The notes under the pieces were generated by a model. The model was not told where the DNA came from, made no database searches, and saw nothing but the letters and a program-made list of their open reading frames with translations. Positions 1 through 9,404 of a DNA stretch of 64,000 bases are shown here, piece by piece. Numbering within the stretch: position 1 is the first letter of the stretch; each line of letters begins with the position of its first letter. Origin of the DNA: Tuctoria greenei (lineage: Eukaryota; Streptophyta; Magnoliopsida; Poales; Poaceae); the NCBI GenBank assembly GCA_036927565.1, contig JAYESD010000012.1, forward strand, positions 6,076,001 to 6,140,000. The letters run 5' to 3'. A program made the position numbers and the translations under genes.

Positions 1-486
1 GTTACGAGCTTTGACAGCACCATTACTGGTAATTAAGGTCGTCCGATCGTGTGTCATTAACATAGTATTAGTGACACTTAATCGGGTCTTGAAGTCCTTG
101 ATTCTCCTTTGAAGATCCGGAGCCACTGTGAAGTCTTCCGGAGGTTCGAGGCTGAAGATCCGACGGTTGGACACGTGGCAGCTCCGGAGCGTGCTGTGGG
201 GAACAGATAGGTCCGGTGCCACCAGACACGTGTCAGTTCTGGAGCTTTCCTCGATCTGGGGTTAGGGTCCGGGGGTGCTGTTATGGTACATAGACCGGAG
301 CTTCCCCCTTGTGGGCGGTAGCTCCGGTTTGATGGTACACGTGGCGACCCTGGGACTAACCATGTTGGGGAAGCGGGTCCGCTTATGTCTGACATGTGGG
401 CCTCCGATGGTATTCAAATCAAGTAGATGACATTCCCTTGAGATCTTTGCAATCTCAAGGGGTATACGGTTCCCAGGGTACCGACA
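1..486 (-). repeat. 3' LTR of element 1 (cut by window edge)
   Basis: This stretch repeats 12234-12718 with about 95% identity by eye and ends in ACCGACA, the inverse of the TGTCGGT that opens the right copy. As the right copy is 862 bp, about 376 bp of this LTR should lie left of the window. It contains several copies of the word AGCTCCGG/CCGGAGCT, which recurs elsewhere in the element. Confidence 0.9.
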
Positions 487-1022
487 GTGGCCCCCTGGGC
501 CCACCTCTGGGGAAGATCCCTTGGGCGAAGTCATTCCGCCGGAGGTGGGTCCATCCTTCGACTTCTGAACTGAGTCTTCAAAGGTCTTCAGATGTGCCGT
601 TGGCGATAGTTTTGGAGTTAAATCCTCGCCGCGTGGCATATCCCGGGTGCGGCAAATGAGATCTTTGGCGTGTGGATATCACGCAATTGAAGGTCGCCGG
701 TTCCCGATACGAGAATCGTATCGGTTCCGCGTGCCTTGTCAGGCCGCCGCCTTCGGGCTTCCCGCCTTCCATGATGACAACCGTTCACCTGGGTAAGAAC
801 CTCGACTTGATCGTCGGGGTGGTCCCGGGCCCTCTTGTCATCGGCAGGGTGAAATTTTTGAGTAGTATCTTCGACTTCCCTGCGGTTTCCATCCAAGCGT
901 TGCGAGGGCTTACTTAAGAAGGAAAGCGCGCACCGTCTGGGGTTCTTTACGCCTCTCATCTGATCTTGCGCTCAAACTCCCAACTTGTGCTTGCTTTTCC
1001 TCTCTTGCCTCGCTATGCTGCG
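487..1022. other. 3' non-coding region of element 1 between LTR and antisense ORF
   Basis: I see no convincing gene here. The bases just inside the LTR read, on the minus strand, as a G-rich tract ending in AGGGGGCCAC; this is the expected place of the polypurine tract, but the match is weak. The rest is probably the 5' flank of the plus-strand ORF that follows. No clear TATA box was found. Confidence 0.5.
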
Positions 1023-2412
1023 ATGGAGTTGGGTCTCCGCGAGAGCCGTTTGAAGACCGAAGGTGATCTGAAGAAGGTCTGGGCCCTCATGGGGTGGTCC
1101 CCGAACTTCTTCAACCGCCTAGTCCGCACCGGGGGAGAGCTCCCGTTCGAGAAGGAGCATGCCGGCGAGATGGTGTACTTCTCTTCGTACGCCATGGTGG
1201 GGTTGATCCCACCTTTTTCCTCCTTTTTCTTGATGCTGCTAGACTTCTATGGTCTGCAGCTATACTACCTTGGCCCCCACTCCATTCTTTTAGTGTCTGT
1301 CTTCATCCACTTCTGTGAAATGTGGGTGGGCATCCCCCCTGCATTGAGCTTTTCCGGACCTTCTTCACCGTCCATACCACCGATAGGAGTAATGAGTACC
1401 TTGGCTTCTACTACTTCGTGAAGCGCAAGAAGTGCCCATTCAAGTACCTCCGGTCGTTTCCCTCTAGAAAGTGGGATGATTGGAAGAAGGACTGGATAGT
1501 CATCCGGGTGGAGGAGCACGAGAAGCTGGAGGTACCCGAAGGCCTCCCCAACATCGACACTGCAGTCTGGAGTGAAGCTCCGGTGTTGTCAGATGCCTTC
1601 GACCCTGCTCTGACCAGGATCCGCCAGTGTGTGGAGGGAGGATTAACTCCTCAGGTGGTATTTTGCAATTTCTTGGTAAATAGGTGGGCACCGCTGAAGA
1701 GGAGAGAAAAACTCGCTTGGGCCCTCAACAGTGTGATGGACGACGACCGGGTCGAGACCGGGCTGAAGTCCAACATGGTGGGGATAACCTTGGAGTTTCA
1801 TCTCAAGAAGTTCCAACACGGCATCGACGTCGCGGGTGATGACTTGACCCCGTCACCAGCCTTCCTCCCTCTGAACGTGGAAGTAGAGTTCAGCAGGGAG
1901 CTCCAGCGAATGATGCCGGTGCTTGACGACCTTGGTGTCGTCGAGAGAAGATCGACCTCCAGGGTGGTGATCCTTGGGGCTTCTGAAGGTGGCTCCGACC
2001 CTGCCCCAAAGCCAAGGATTGAAGCCGTCAGCAAGGGCAAGGAGCCGACAGACGAACCCTTGAGCCGGAAGAGGAAGCTGAAGCATGCCGACGGAAGGTC
2101 CGTTAGGCTTGCATCCTCTGCATCAGCTCCTTCTCCCCGGAGGGGGAGGTCTACTACAACTGCGGCGACTGTACCTGCAGCGGCGTCTTCCCGGGGTGCT
2201 AGCTCCGGGCATGCGACTCCAGCACCAGGGCCAGTTGAGGCCTCTGGGTCCGGAGGTCCTTCCCGGTCGAGGGGGGCCTCGACTAAGGAAATGCCCATGG
2301 CTGCAACGAGTTCCGGGGGGCCTTCCGGAGCTTCCACGCCGGCGGCGGCTATGGTCAGCCCAGAACGCCCGGGAAAGAGGTTCAGCGCAAGCTGGTGCGG
2401 AGGTCTCCCGAG

Positions 2413-2490
2413 GTCATTTTTAATCTTTACCTCAGATAGTTGTTTTGTTGTAGTAACTGTTTTTTAAGTTTCTTCATCCATCATTTGCAG
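2413..2490 (+). other. Possible 78-bp intron in the antisense ORF
   Basis: The segment begins GTCATTTTTAATC, is T-rich, and ends TTCATCCATCATTTGCAG, a good acceptor. Codons differ in character on either side: Ala/Ser-rich coding before and Ala/Pro-rich coding after, with a low-complexity T-rich stretch between. Removing it joins the two flanking open segments in frame apart from a TAG at 2510-2512. However, the last exon-like codons before it look more protein-like in another frame (QRKLVRRSPE), so a small indel is also likely here. Confidence 0.45.
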
Positions 2491-2650
2491 CGTCCCCAAG
2501 AAGAGGAATTAGGCTCCACCCTCAGCCATAGCAGCTGAAGCTAAGAGGGCGGAGGCTTCTGCTCCTGTCCCGGTGCCGCCCCAAGTGGCGGCTGAAGCTG
2601 CGGCAGCTCCGATGCCAGCTGTCGTGGTCGTGGACCTTGACTTATCCCCT

Positions 2651-2740
2651 GAGACTCCCGTGGTAGCACCGGACCACAGGAGAGAAGATGCGCCTGAGAC
2701 TCCCGTGGTAGCGCCGGACCACGGGAGAGAAGATGCGCCA
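2651..2740 (+). repeat. 45-bp direct repeat, two copies, in the antisense ORF
   Basis: Copies at 2651-2695 and 2696-2740 encode the 15-residue unit ETPVVAPDH(R/G)REDAP. They differ at only a few positions, so the duplication is recent relative to the rest of the ORF. Confidence 0.85.
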
Positions 2741-2779
2741 GCGGCACCTGCCCCGGAGGTTGAAGCCCCGGGTCTTGAT

Positions 2780-3085
2780 GCTGAGATGATTGAAGCTTCG
2801 GCCGTTGAGCCGGAGGGAGCAGTAATTCCGGCCCCAGAGCCGGAAATTGTCAAAGCCCCGGCGGTTGAGCCGGAGGTTATTGAAGTCCCGGCAAGTAAAC
2901 CGGATGTGGAGGAAGTGCCGGCGGTTGAGCCGGCTACCTCCGAAGCTCCGGCCTTAGAGTCGGTTGTAGTTGAAGACCTTCCGGCGCCTGAGCCGGTTGA
3001 GGTTGAAGCTCCGGCCTTATGGCCAGTTGTTGCGGAGGCATCAACACTCGAACCCATGGTGGTCCAGATGCCAACACCCGAGCCA
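2780..3085 (+). repeat. Degenerate decapeptide repeat (Pro/Glu/Val-rich) in the antisense ORF
   Basis: About ten units of roughly 30 bp encode variants of EVxEAPAVEP. The length stays near 10 residues with one 11-residue unit, so the reading frame is kept. The region is strongly acidic and likely disordered, ahead of the coiled coil. Confidence 0.8.
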
Positions 3086-4804
3086 TCAGCAGAGGAGGGG
3101 CCCAGGCCAGAGCCGGAAGTAGCCCCTGCTCCGGAAGTGTTATCGGTGGAGGTGCCTGCTGCTGAGCCGGAGTACCCAGATGAAGTCGCTAGCCCCCTGC
3201 CTCAAGGGGCAAATGAAAACCTGGTGGCGGTGCCTTCGGAACCACTTCCGGAGGTCGGAACTTCTTCCGCGGGACCCTCCTTGGTGGCAACTGAGGCTAT
3301 CCCGGAGGATGGCCCTAGTGCTGTGGAGGCTCAGGGGACTACTCTTATGGAGTGGGACCCAATTTTTGTAAGCGAGAACCCGCTGGAACCAGCGGAGGAG
3401 ACCCCAGCAGGTCCGGAACCTATTCCCCTGCCGTTGTCTATTGGCAACGCTTGCTCCAGTCTGCGTCAAGTCCAACTGGCGTTCTACCATGACAGCAAGG
3501 CTCTTGAAGAGGAGCGCCAAACCCTTAGACGATGGCGTAACCGGCTCTACTTCGAGACCAAGTTGGCGCAGTCGAGGCTGGCAGATGACAAAGAATGGAT
3601 CAAGCTGGAGAAGGTCCGCCTGGAATACTGGGGAAAATTATTGGATGACAGGGAGAGCTTGACTCGTGCCCTCGACGCTCAATCCCGGGCCATTTATGAG
3701 CAGACCAAGGCAGCTAATAGTGCGGCTGATGATCGCCAAGAATGGCTTGAAGCCATTAACACTACTCTCATCAAGCGCCGAGAGGCACTTGAGGGGAGGG
3801 AGAAAAGGCTCGAGGACGAAGAGCAAAAAATCCTAGAGCTGCGGGATGACGTCCTGAAGAGGGAGGAGGAGCTCGCCGAAAAGGTGGCTCTGGCTGACAA
3901 GGGCCTCGAGGAATGCACCAAGAAATTGGAAGAGTGTTGCGCTGAGGAGGAGGAGAAGGCCTGGGTGCAAGGGAAGGAACTCTACCAGCAAGAGTGTGCC
4001 ATCGCTGCGAGGGAGAAGAAAGTGAGGGGCGGGGAGAAGGACTGGGTTGACCACCGGAACAAGATCTACCTCCAGGAGGAGGAGCTCGAAAAACTCAAGA
4101 AGCAGGTTGCTGAAAAGATTCAGCAAAATGCCAAAGAGGTTGAGCGCCTTGCTCGCGAGAATTCTGAACTAGCGGCGGCCAAAAGATCCTTGGAAGAACT
4201 GAAGGGCTTGAGGGCTGCGGACTCCCTACAGGTTTGGGAGTTCCTGAGAAAAGCCAACGACGCGCTGACACAGATGGGCTTCAGTCCCGTGTGTCAGATG
4301 ATCTGGAGCCAGAGCCGGACCTGGTGTTGCAGGTGTTGAGCTCGGCGGGTAGCAAACTCTCCAAGGTGGGTGACGTCATCGCGGACCAGTTGGAGGTTGA
4401 GGGGCAGTCCTTGGCGAAGAACGTCGCAGAATATGTGCTGACGTGCTACACCAGCCGGGATCCCCAATTCCCTCTGGACCTGGTGCTTGAAGGTCCCTTC
4501 AAAGGAGAAGGTGAAGCCACCCGAGCCAACGTGTCGGAGGTTGCCCAGAAGGTCGCCCAGTTCTTCCATAGGGTCTAGGACCATCTCTGTAGCTCCCACT
4601 TGTATTCTCTCTTTTTCTTCCCCATTTTTTGTGAATTTCATTTTTTGTCTTCAACACTTTTGTCTTCACTTGGGCCCCTGGTAGATGTACACAATTTGAT
4701 TGTGAACATGTACCAAGAGGATATTGTGTTTTGTTGAAGACTCGTTTGCTTCGAACTTGTAGAGTGTAGGTCCGAAGTCTTCGATAGTGAAGGCCCCTTG
4801 AGGT

Positions 4805-5121
4805 TGTCGGAGCTCTGAAGCTCCGACATTTACTACCATCGGAGCTTAGTAGCTCCAGCAATAGTCCCTATCAACGCGTAGAGCATCGATAGTTAGCCCT
4901 TCGCGGTGTCGGAACTTTGAGGCTCCGGCAGTGACTTTTTCCAACGCGTAGTTTGTCGGCAGCAAACTCCGCTTGTGGGGTCTTCTCACCATCTTTTATT
5001 CCGCGTCGACGGCTGGCCCCCCTAGCTTTACCGGAGCTTGGTTGCTCCGGTGATGCTCGTTTTCAATGTTTAACATCAATTATGAGCCACCTAGGGGGAG
5101 TCGGAGCTTCGTCAGCTCCGG
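4805..5121. repeat. Array of five CGGAGCT...AGCTCCG hairpins
   Basis: Five inverted repeats share the stem word CGGAGCT/AGCTCCG. They lie at 4805-4828 (perfect 10-bp stem, 4-base loop), 4841-4856 (6-bp stem, loop TAGT), 4907-4930 (imperfect), 5030-5051 (8-bp stem, 6-base loop) and 5102-5120 (7-bp stem, 5-base loop). They follow the end of the antisense ORF and lie in the 3' untranslated region of the minus-strand element. Tat-type elements are known for variable, repeat-rich 3' regions. Confidence 0.8.
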
Positions 5122-5843
5122 CTTTTCTCCATCAGCGTGGATTCTTTATTTTTCCTGCACACTGAAGCCAAGAAAAATAGTAAAATTCGCTCCTTGCCTA
5201 TTACTTCGTTGCGGCTTATGATTCCCAAGAAAATTTTAGGTCAAACACAATTCTGAATACAACCGAATGCGTTGTCTTCTTTCTTCCGGATCCAATTGTA
5301 CTTGGACCCGCCTTACTTCGGCCTGTCGGGGTGTAGGTAGAGTGGCGTACTTAGGGTGCTTGACCAGGCTAAGTCGATAGCATACTCCGGCCCTAGATTG
5401 GCTTGGCGGCATTCGGGCGAGTGGGCCATGAACAATATTTGAATCCAAAAGAATTGACAATACAACTCGAATCGTATATGAACCGGTCGAACTAAAATTT
5501 CTTAAGAATTGCACATCTTATTTATAGACAAGAAAGAGAAAAATAAAAAATGTTGAGCCTGTACAAAGTAAATGCACGTGGAGTCTGTTTCACATGAATA
5601 TGTCTTTCATTATAGGTCCGGGGTACAGGGGAAACAAGTACACTCTTAGGGTACGGAACCAGGCTAAGCGTGTTTCATTTCTCGTTTGACCCAGGGTAGC
5701 TAGCCACACTTTTAGTCCTGAGACTGTGACAAGCGTTGCATGAACTTTGCGGACCTTCCGGGAAAGGTCCGGCTATTCTCTCGGAGGAACTACCCGACTC
5801 TGTACAATGACTCTATAACATACACCTCAAGTTACTACAGAAT
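5122..5843. other. Non-coding 3' region of element 1
   Basis: No gene-like ORF is seen. The stretch includes an inverted repeat GGACCTT/AAGGTCC at 5751-5770 with a six-base loop and an A-rich patch near 5530-5550. It may hold the 3' end signals of either the minus-strand pol or the plus-strand ORF, but I cannot assign them. Confidence 0.5.
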
Positions 5844-5880
5844 CACCTCCGTGATATTAAGTGTAGAACTTACGGAGGTG
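5844..5880. repeat. 9-bp inverted repeat across the integrase stop codon
   Basis: CACCTCCGT at 5844-5852 pairs with ACGGAGGTG at 5872-5880 around a 19-base loop. The integrase stop codon (5857-5859, minus strand) lies in the loop. It could form a hairpin in the transcript; a function is not shown. Confidence 0.6.
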
Positions 5881-7473
5881 CTCAATGTTCCAAGGATTTG
5901 GGAGAGGTGTCCCATCCTCGGTTGCCAAGCGAATGCTTCCGGGACGGGATACTTTAATCACTCGGAAGGGTCCTTCCCAGTTGGGGGAGAGTTTGTTTAA
6001 CCCTTCTCTGGATTGTATTCTCCATAGCACCAGATCGCCTTCCTCGAGCTGTCGGTTGTGTACATGCCGCTGATGATAGCGCCGAAGGGCTTGGCGGTAT
6101 CGGGCATATCGAACAGCTGCTTGGCACCTTCCCTCCTCAAGGAGGTCTAGGTCTTCACGCCGGAGCTGGTCCTGCGTGGCTTCGTCGAAGGTCCGGACCT
6201 GGAGTGACCCCAAGGTGATTTCCGGAGGAAGGATTGCTTCAGCTCCATACACCAGGAAGAAGGGTGTCTCTCCAGTTGACCGGTTTGGAGTTGTCCTGTT
6301 GGCCCATAGAGTGGGCGGAAGCTCTTCAATCCAGTTGGCTCCATGTTTTTTCAAGCGCTCATAGGTGCGCGTTTTGAGTCCTTTCAGGATTTTAGCATTT
6401 GCTCTCTCGGCATGGCCATTGCTTGCCGGGTGAGCTACGGAGGCGTAGCAAACTTGAATGCCGAGGTATTCGCAATACCCTTGAAATGCAGAGCTTGTGA
6501 ATTGGGTCCCGTTATCAGTAATGATTTTGTTTGGGACTCCAAATCTGCATACGATGGACTGCAAAAAGTTGATAGCAGATTGCTTGTTTATTGTCACAAC
6601 TGGAGTTGCTTCTGGCCACTTGGTGAACTTGTCAATGGTGACATACAGGAACTTGTAACCTCCGACGGCTCTTGGGAAAGGTCCCAAGATGTCCATCCCC
6701 CACACGGCAAAGGGCCATGTAGGAGGTATCATTTGTAGAGGCTGAGCCGGTGTGTGAATTTGCTTTGCATGAAATTGGCATGCTTCACATTTCTTCACCA
6801 GCTCAGTTGCATCCTGGAGTGATGTAGGCCAGTAGAAGCCATGCCGGAAGGCTTTACCGACCAGCGTGCGGGAAGACGCGTGGTTCCCACACTCGCCTCC
6901 ATGGATTTCTGCGAGGAGCTCGCAACCTTCTTCCCTTGTGATGCACCACATTAGGACACCGTTGGCACCGCGCCGGTAGAGATCCCCTTCTACCAACGTG
7001 TATCTTTTAGCCAATGTGACTATCCGGTCAGCGGATACATCATCATCAGGAAGGATGTTGTCTTTCAAGTAGCTCTGGATCTCCGAGATCCATGCACCGG
7101 AGCTAACTTGAGCATTTGAGTCTTGCGTGCTAGGTTGCTCGGAGCTTCTGGCAGCACCTACGACCCTTGATGGCTGCCATGGTAACAGGTCCATCGGGAC
7201 CGTCAGCTTCGGGATGCTGATCTTGCCGCCTTCGCTCAGTTCGGCAGGCTGAGCTGTGGGTTTTGACAACCTCCGAACAAAAGTTCCGTCTGGAGCTGGA
7301 GCTCCGGTTGACGCTTTCGTCGAGAGTTCGTCGGCTTCAGCATTGTGGGCACGCTGAACATGGTGGAGGTCTAGGACTTCAAAGTCCTTCTGAAGCCTCT
7401 GGACTTCAAGTAGGTAAACGGCTAGCTGGAGATTGTTGCAGGAGCATTCACCCTTCACTTGTTTAATGATGAG
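5857..7473 (-). pseudogene. Ty3 integrase of element 1 (pol C-terminal part)
   Basis: The open segment covers the end of RNase H and a full integrase. Counting from the Met at 7458, an H2C2 zinc finger is at residues 186-227 (HGGECGNH and CEAC). The catalytic core has D256 (GMDILGPF), D315 (ITDNGTQF) and E351 (NGHAERAN) with D-X35-E spacing. A GLNKLSPNWEGPF-type C-terminal domain follows, and no chromodomain, as expected for Tat. All three acidic residues are present, so this domain looks intact. A TAG at 7474-7476 separates it from RNase H in the same frame; CAG (Gln) is the likely original codon. Confidence 0.9.
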
Positions 7474-7476
7474 CTA

Positions 7477-8290
7477 TGAATCTCCCTTGACCAGCAACTG
7501 CTTGACACCGTATGACAGTGCCACCTTTAGTCTGTAGATGAGTGCTTCGTACTCCGCCATGTTGTTGGTCGCCTTGAAGTCAAGGTTCACCATGTATTTT
7601 ACCTTCTCCCCGGTTGGTGCTAGGAGAAGGATCCCAGCTCCAGTCCCCTGCTTTTGCATGGAGCCGTCAAAGTAGAGGGTCCAGTGAGGTTCGATGAAGA
7701 CCAGAGCCTTGTGTTCCGGCTTCTGCTCACTGGGGCCCCCAGGGTTTAATGGAGAGGGAGTCCATTCTGCCACGAAATCTGCCAATGCTTGACTCTTGAT
7801 TGCTTGCCTTGAAATGAATTCGAGATCGAATTCGGCCAATTCCGCTGCGCATTTTGCAATATTCCCAGTTGAATTGGGATTATGCAAGATTGCTCGAAGT
7901 GGGTAAGAAGTCACCACTGAAATCTTGTGAGCTTGGAAGTAATGGCGAAGCTTCCTGCAGGCAATGAGAACTGCATAGAGCAGCTTATGCACCTCTAGGT
8001 ATCGAGTCTTGGCGTCATGAAGTACTTCACTGATGAAGTACACTGGGCTCTGGATGGTCCGGACCCTCCCGGAGGGGCCCGGAGCTTCCTCTTCATTGAC
8101 CCGGATCCTCCCTGAGGGATCCAGACTTTCTTCGGGGACCTCCGGGTCCTGGCTGGAGGGACCCGGAGCTTCTTCAGAAGCGACCTGGACCCTCCCGGAG
8201 GGGTCTGAGTCTTCTGAAGTAACTTCTTGTGAACTCAAGTCTGGGAGCTGGGACCCAGACTCGCTTTCAGGAACCTCCGGACCCTCTCGG
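7477..8290 (-). pseudogene. RNase H region of element 1, with a Pro/Glu-rich insertion
   Basis: Motifs include PVYFISEVL and LLYAVLIACRKLRHYF (the tether part typical of this lineage), then YFDGSMQKQGTGAGILL and TNNMAEYEALI, which carry the RNase H acidic residues. RNase H removes the RNA strand during reverse transcription. It is cut from RT by a frameshift at the C9 run (8289-8297) and from integrase by TAG at 7474-7476. The N-terminal 80 or so residues are an unusual repeat insertion described separately. Confidence 0.85.
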
Positions 8291-8297
8291 GGGGGGG
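8040..8297 (-). repeat. Repeat insertion between RT and RNase H of element 1
   Basis: On the minus strand this encodes two or more degenerate units built from DPEVPEES, DPSGR(I/V)(R/Q)V and EEAPGPS. In related elements as I recall them, the sequence passes from the RT end (LVAERPE) to PVYFISEVL with only a short linker. The DNA repeats the word CCGGAG, which is also frequent in the LTR. Confidence 0.65.
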
Positions 8298-9401
8298 TCT
8301 GGATTCTTGAGCATGGGATAGTTCTGGTCTCTCCGCAACCAGGACCATACTAACGACTTCGTTAGTTGCTGAAATGTAAAGCAGCAAAGGCTCACCAGGG
8401 TTCGGAGCTACCAGAGTTGGTAGGGTGGTGAGGAACTGTTTTATCTCCTGGAACGCCTTTTCTGCTTCTTTAGACCATTGGAATGGTCCGGACTTCCTCA
8501 ATAACTTGAAGAAGGGAAGTGCCCGTTCCGCCAGTCTTGAAATGAACCGGCTAAGGGCTGCTAGACATCCAGTCAGCTTTTGGATATCCTTGATGCGGGC
8601 TAGTGGCCGCATATCTTCAATGGCTTTGATCTTCGCCGGATTAGCTTCTATGCCCCGGTGACTTACCAGGAAACCAAGAAGTTTCCCAGAGCTGACCTCG
8701 AAGACACACTTGTCTGGGTTTAGCTTTGTACACGTGACCCGCAACTTCTCGAAGACAGCCTGTAAGGTGTCAAGGAGTGACTCCTTGTTCTTGACCTTGA
8801 CCACGATGTCATCGACGTACACTTCCGCTATGTCTCTAATGAGTTCTTCAAAAGTTTTATACATAGCTCGTACAAAGGTTGAAGCTGCATTCTTGACACC
8901 AAATGGCACGGCTGTATAACAGTACAATCCATCTACTGTGATAAAAGAGGTATGCTCTTCATCTTCCCTAGACATTCTGATTTGATGATACCTAGAATAT
9001 GCGTCTAGGAAACACAGTAATTCACACCCGGAGGTAGAATCCACTATTTGATCTATTCTAGGTAGTGGGAATGGATCTTTTGGACATGCCTTATTTAGTG
9101 TTGTGTAGTCGATACACATCCGAAGCTTCCCGCTGGCCTTGGGCACAACGACTGGGTTTGCCAGCCATTTTGGATGGAAGACTTCTCGGATGAATCCAGC
9201 TTCGAGCAAATTCTTCACATCTTGTCGAATGAAGTTCTGTCGCTCCACGAATTGCTTCTGAGGCTTCTGGTGTACGGGCCGGGCATCAGGGTAGATCTTC
9301 AAATTGTGCTCAATCACTTCCCTGGGGATCCCAGGCATTTGTGACGGTTGCCAGGCAAACACGTTGACATTAGCCCGGAGGAAAGCAATGAGCGCGAGTT
9401 C
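8290..9401 (-). pseudogene. Reverse transcriptase of element 1
   Basis: This is a Ty3-type RT. From the Met at 9362 the conserved blocks are VVVPKASGKLRMCIDYTTLN (residues 71-90), PFPLPRIDQIVDS, FLDAYSRYHQI, TAVPFGVKNAAS and VYVDDIVVK, with YVDD at 182-185 (near 8810-8820). The catalytic aspartates are present. The start shown is internal: the frame is continuous with protease except for a TAG at 9402-9404, again where CAG is likely. The 3' end shifts frame in a run of nine C on the coding strand (8289-8297). Confidence 0.9.
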
Positions 9402-9404
9402 CTA

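Larger units (their letters stand above)
1023..4578 (+). pseudogene. Antisense ORF of Tat element, 'putative gypsy-type transposase' family protein with coiled coil
   Basis: This long ORF runs opposite to gag-pol between integrase and the 3' LTR. Such antisense ORFs are known in Tat-type elements; their function is not established. The N-terminal part (YFSSYAMVGL, LDFYGLQLYYL, SVFIHFCEMWVGIPP, then LFRTFFTV) matches my recollection of the Pfam family named putative gypsy-type transposon (Transposase_28). A basic, Ser/Ala-rich linker follows, then acidic Pro/Glu repeats (2651-3085), a long charged coiled coil (about 3490-4250) and a C-terminal segment. The start was taken at ATG 1023; a TTG at 966 is in frame. 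Breaks are a frameshift in the C6 run at 1334-1339, TAG at 2510-2512 and a frameshift near 4290 in a GTGTGT tract. One intron is possible at 2413-2490. Confidence 0.75.

Noticed and set aside
2509..3057. Minus-strand Ser/Thr/Ala/Gly-rich ORF of about 180 codons
   Set aside because: It is the complement of the Pro/Glu repeat tract of the plus-strand ORF; composition is a by-product of the repeat, with no motif of its own.
4805..4828. Perfect 10-bp hairpin considered as a transcription terminator
   Set aside because: Intrinsic hairpin terminators are bacterial; this is a plant genome and no T-run follows.
9402..9404. Programmed readthrough of the single TAG between protease and RT in element 1
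   Set aside because: Several other TAG codons of the same kind interrupt gag, the antisense ORF and RNase H, so random CAG-to-TAG decay is the simpler explanation.
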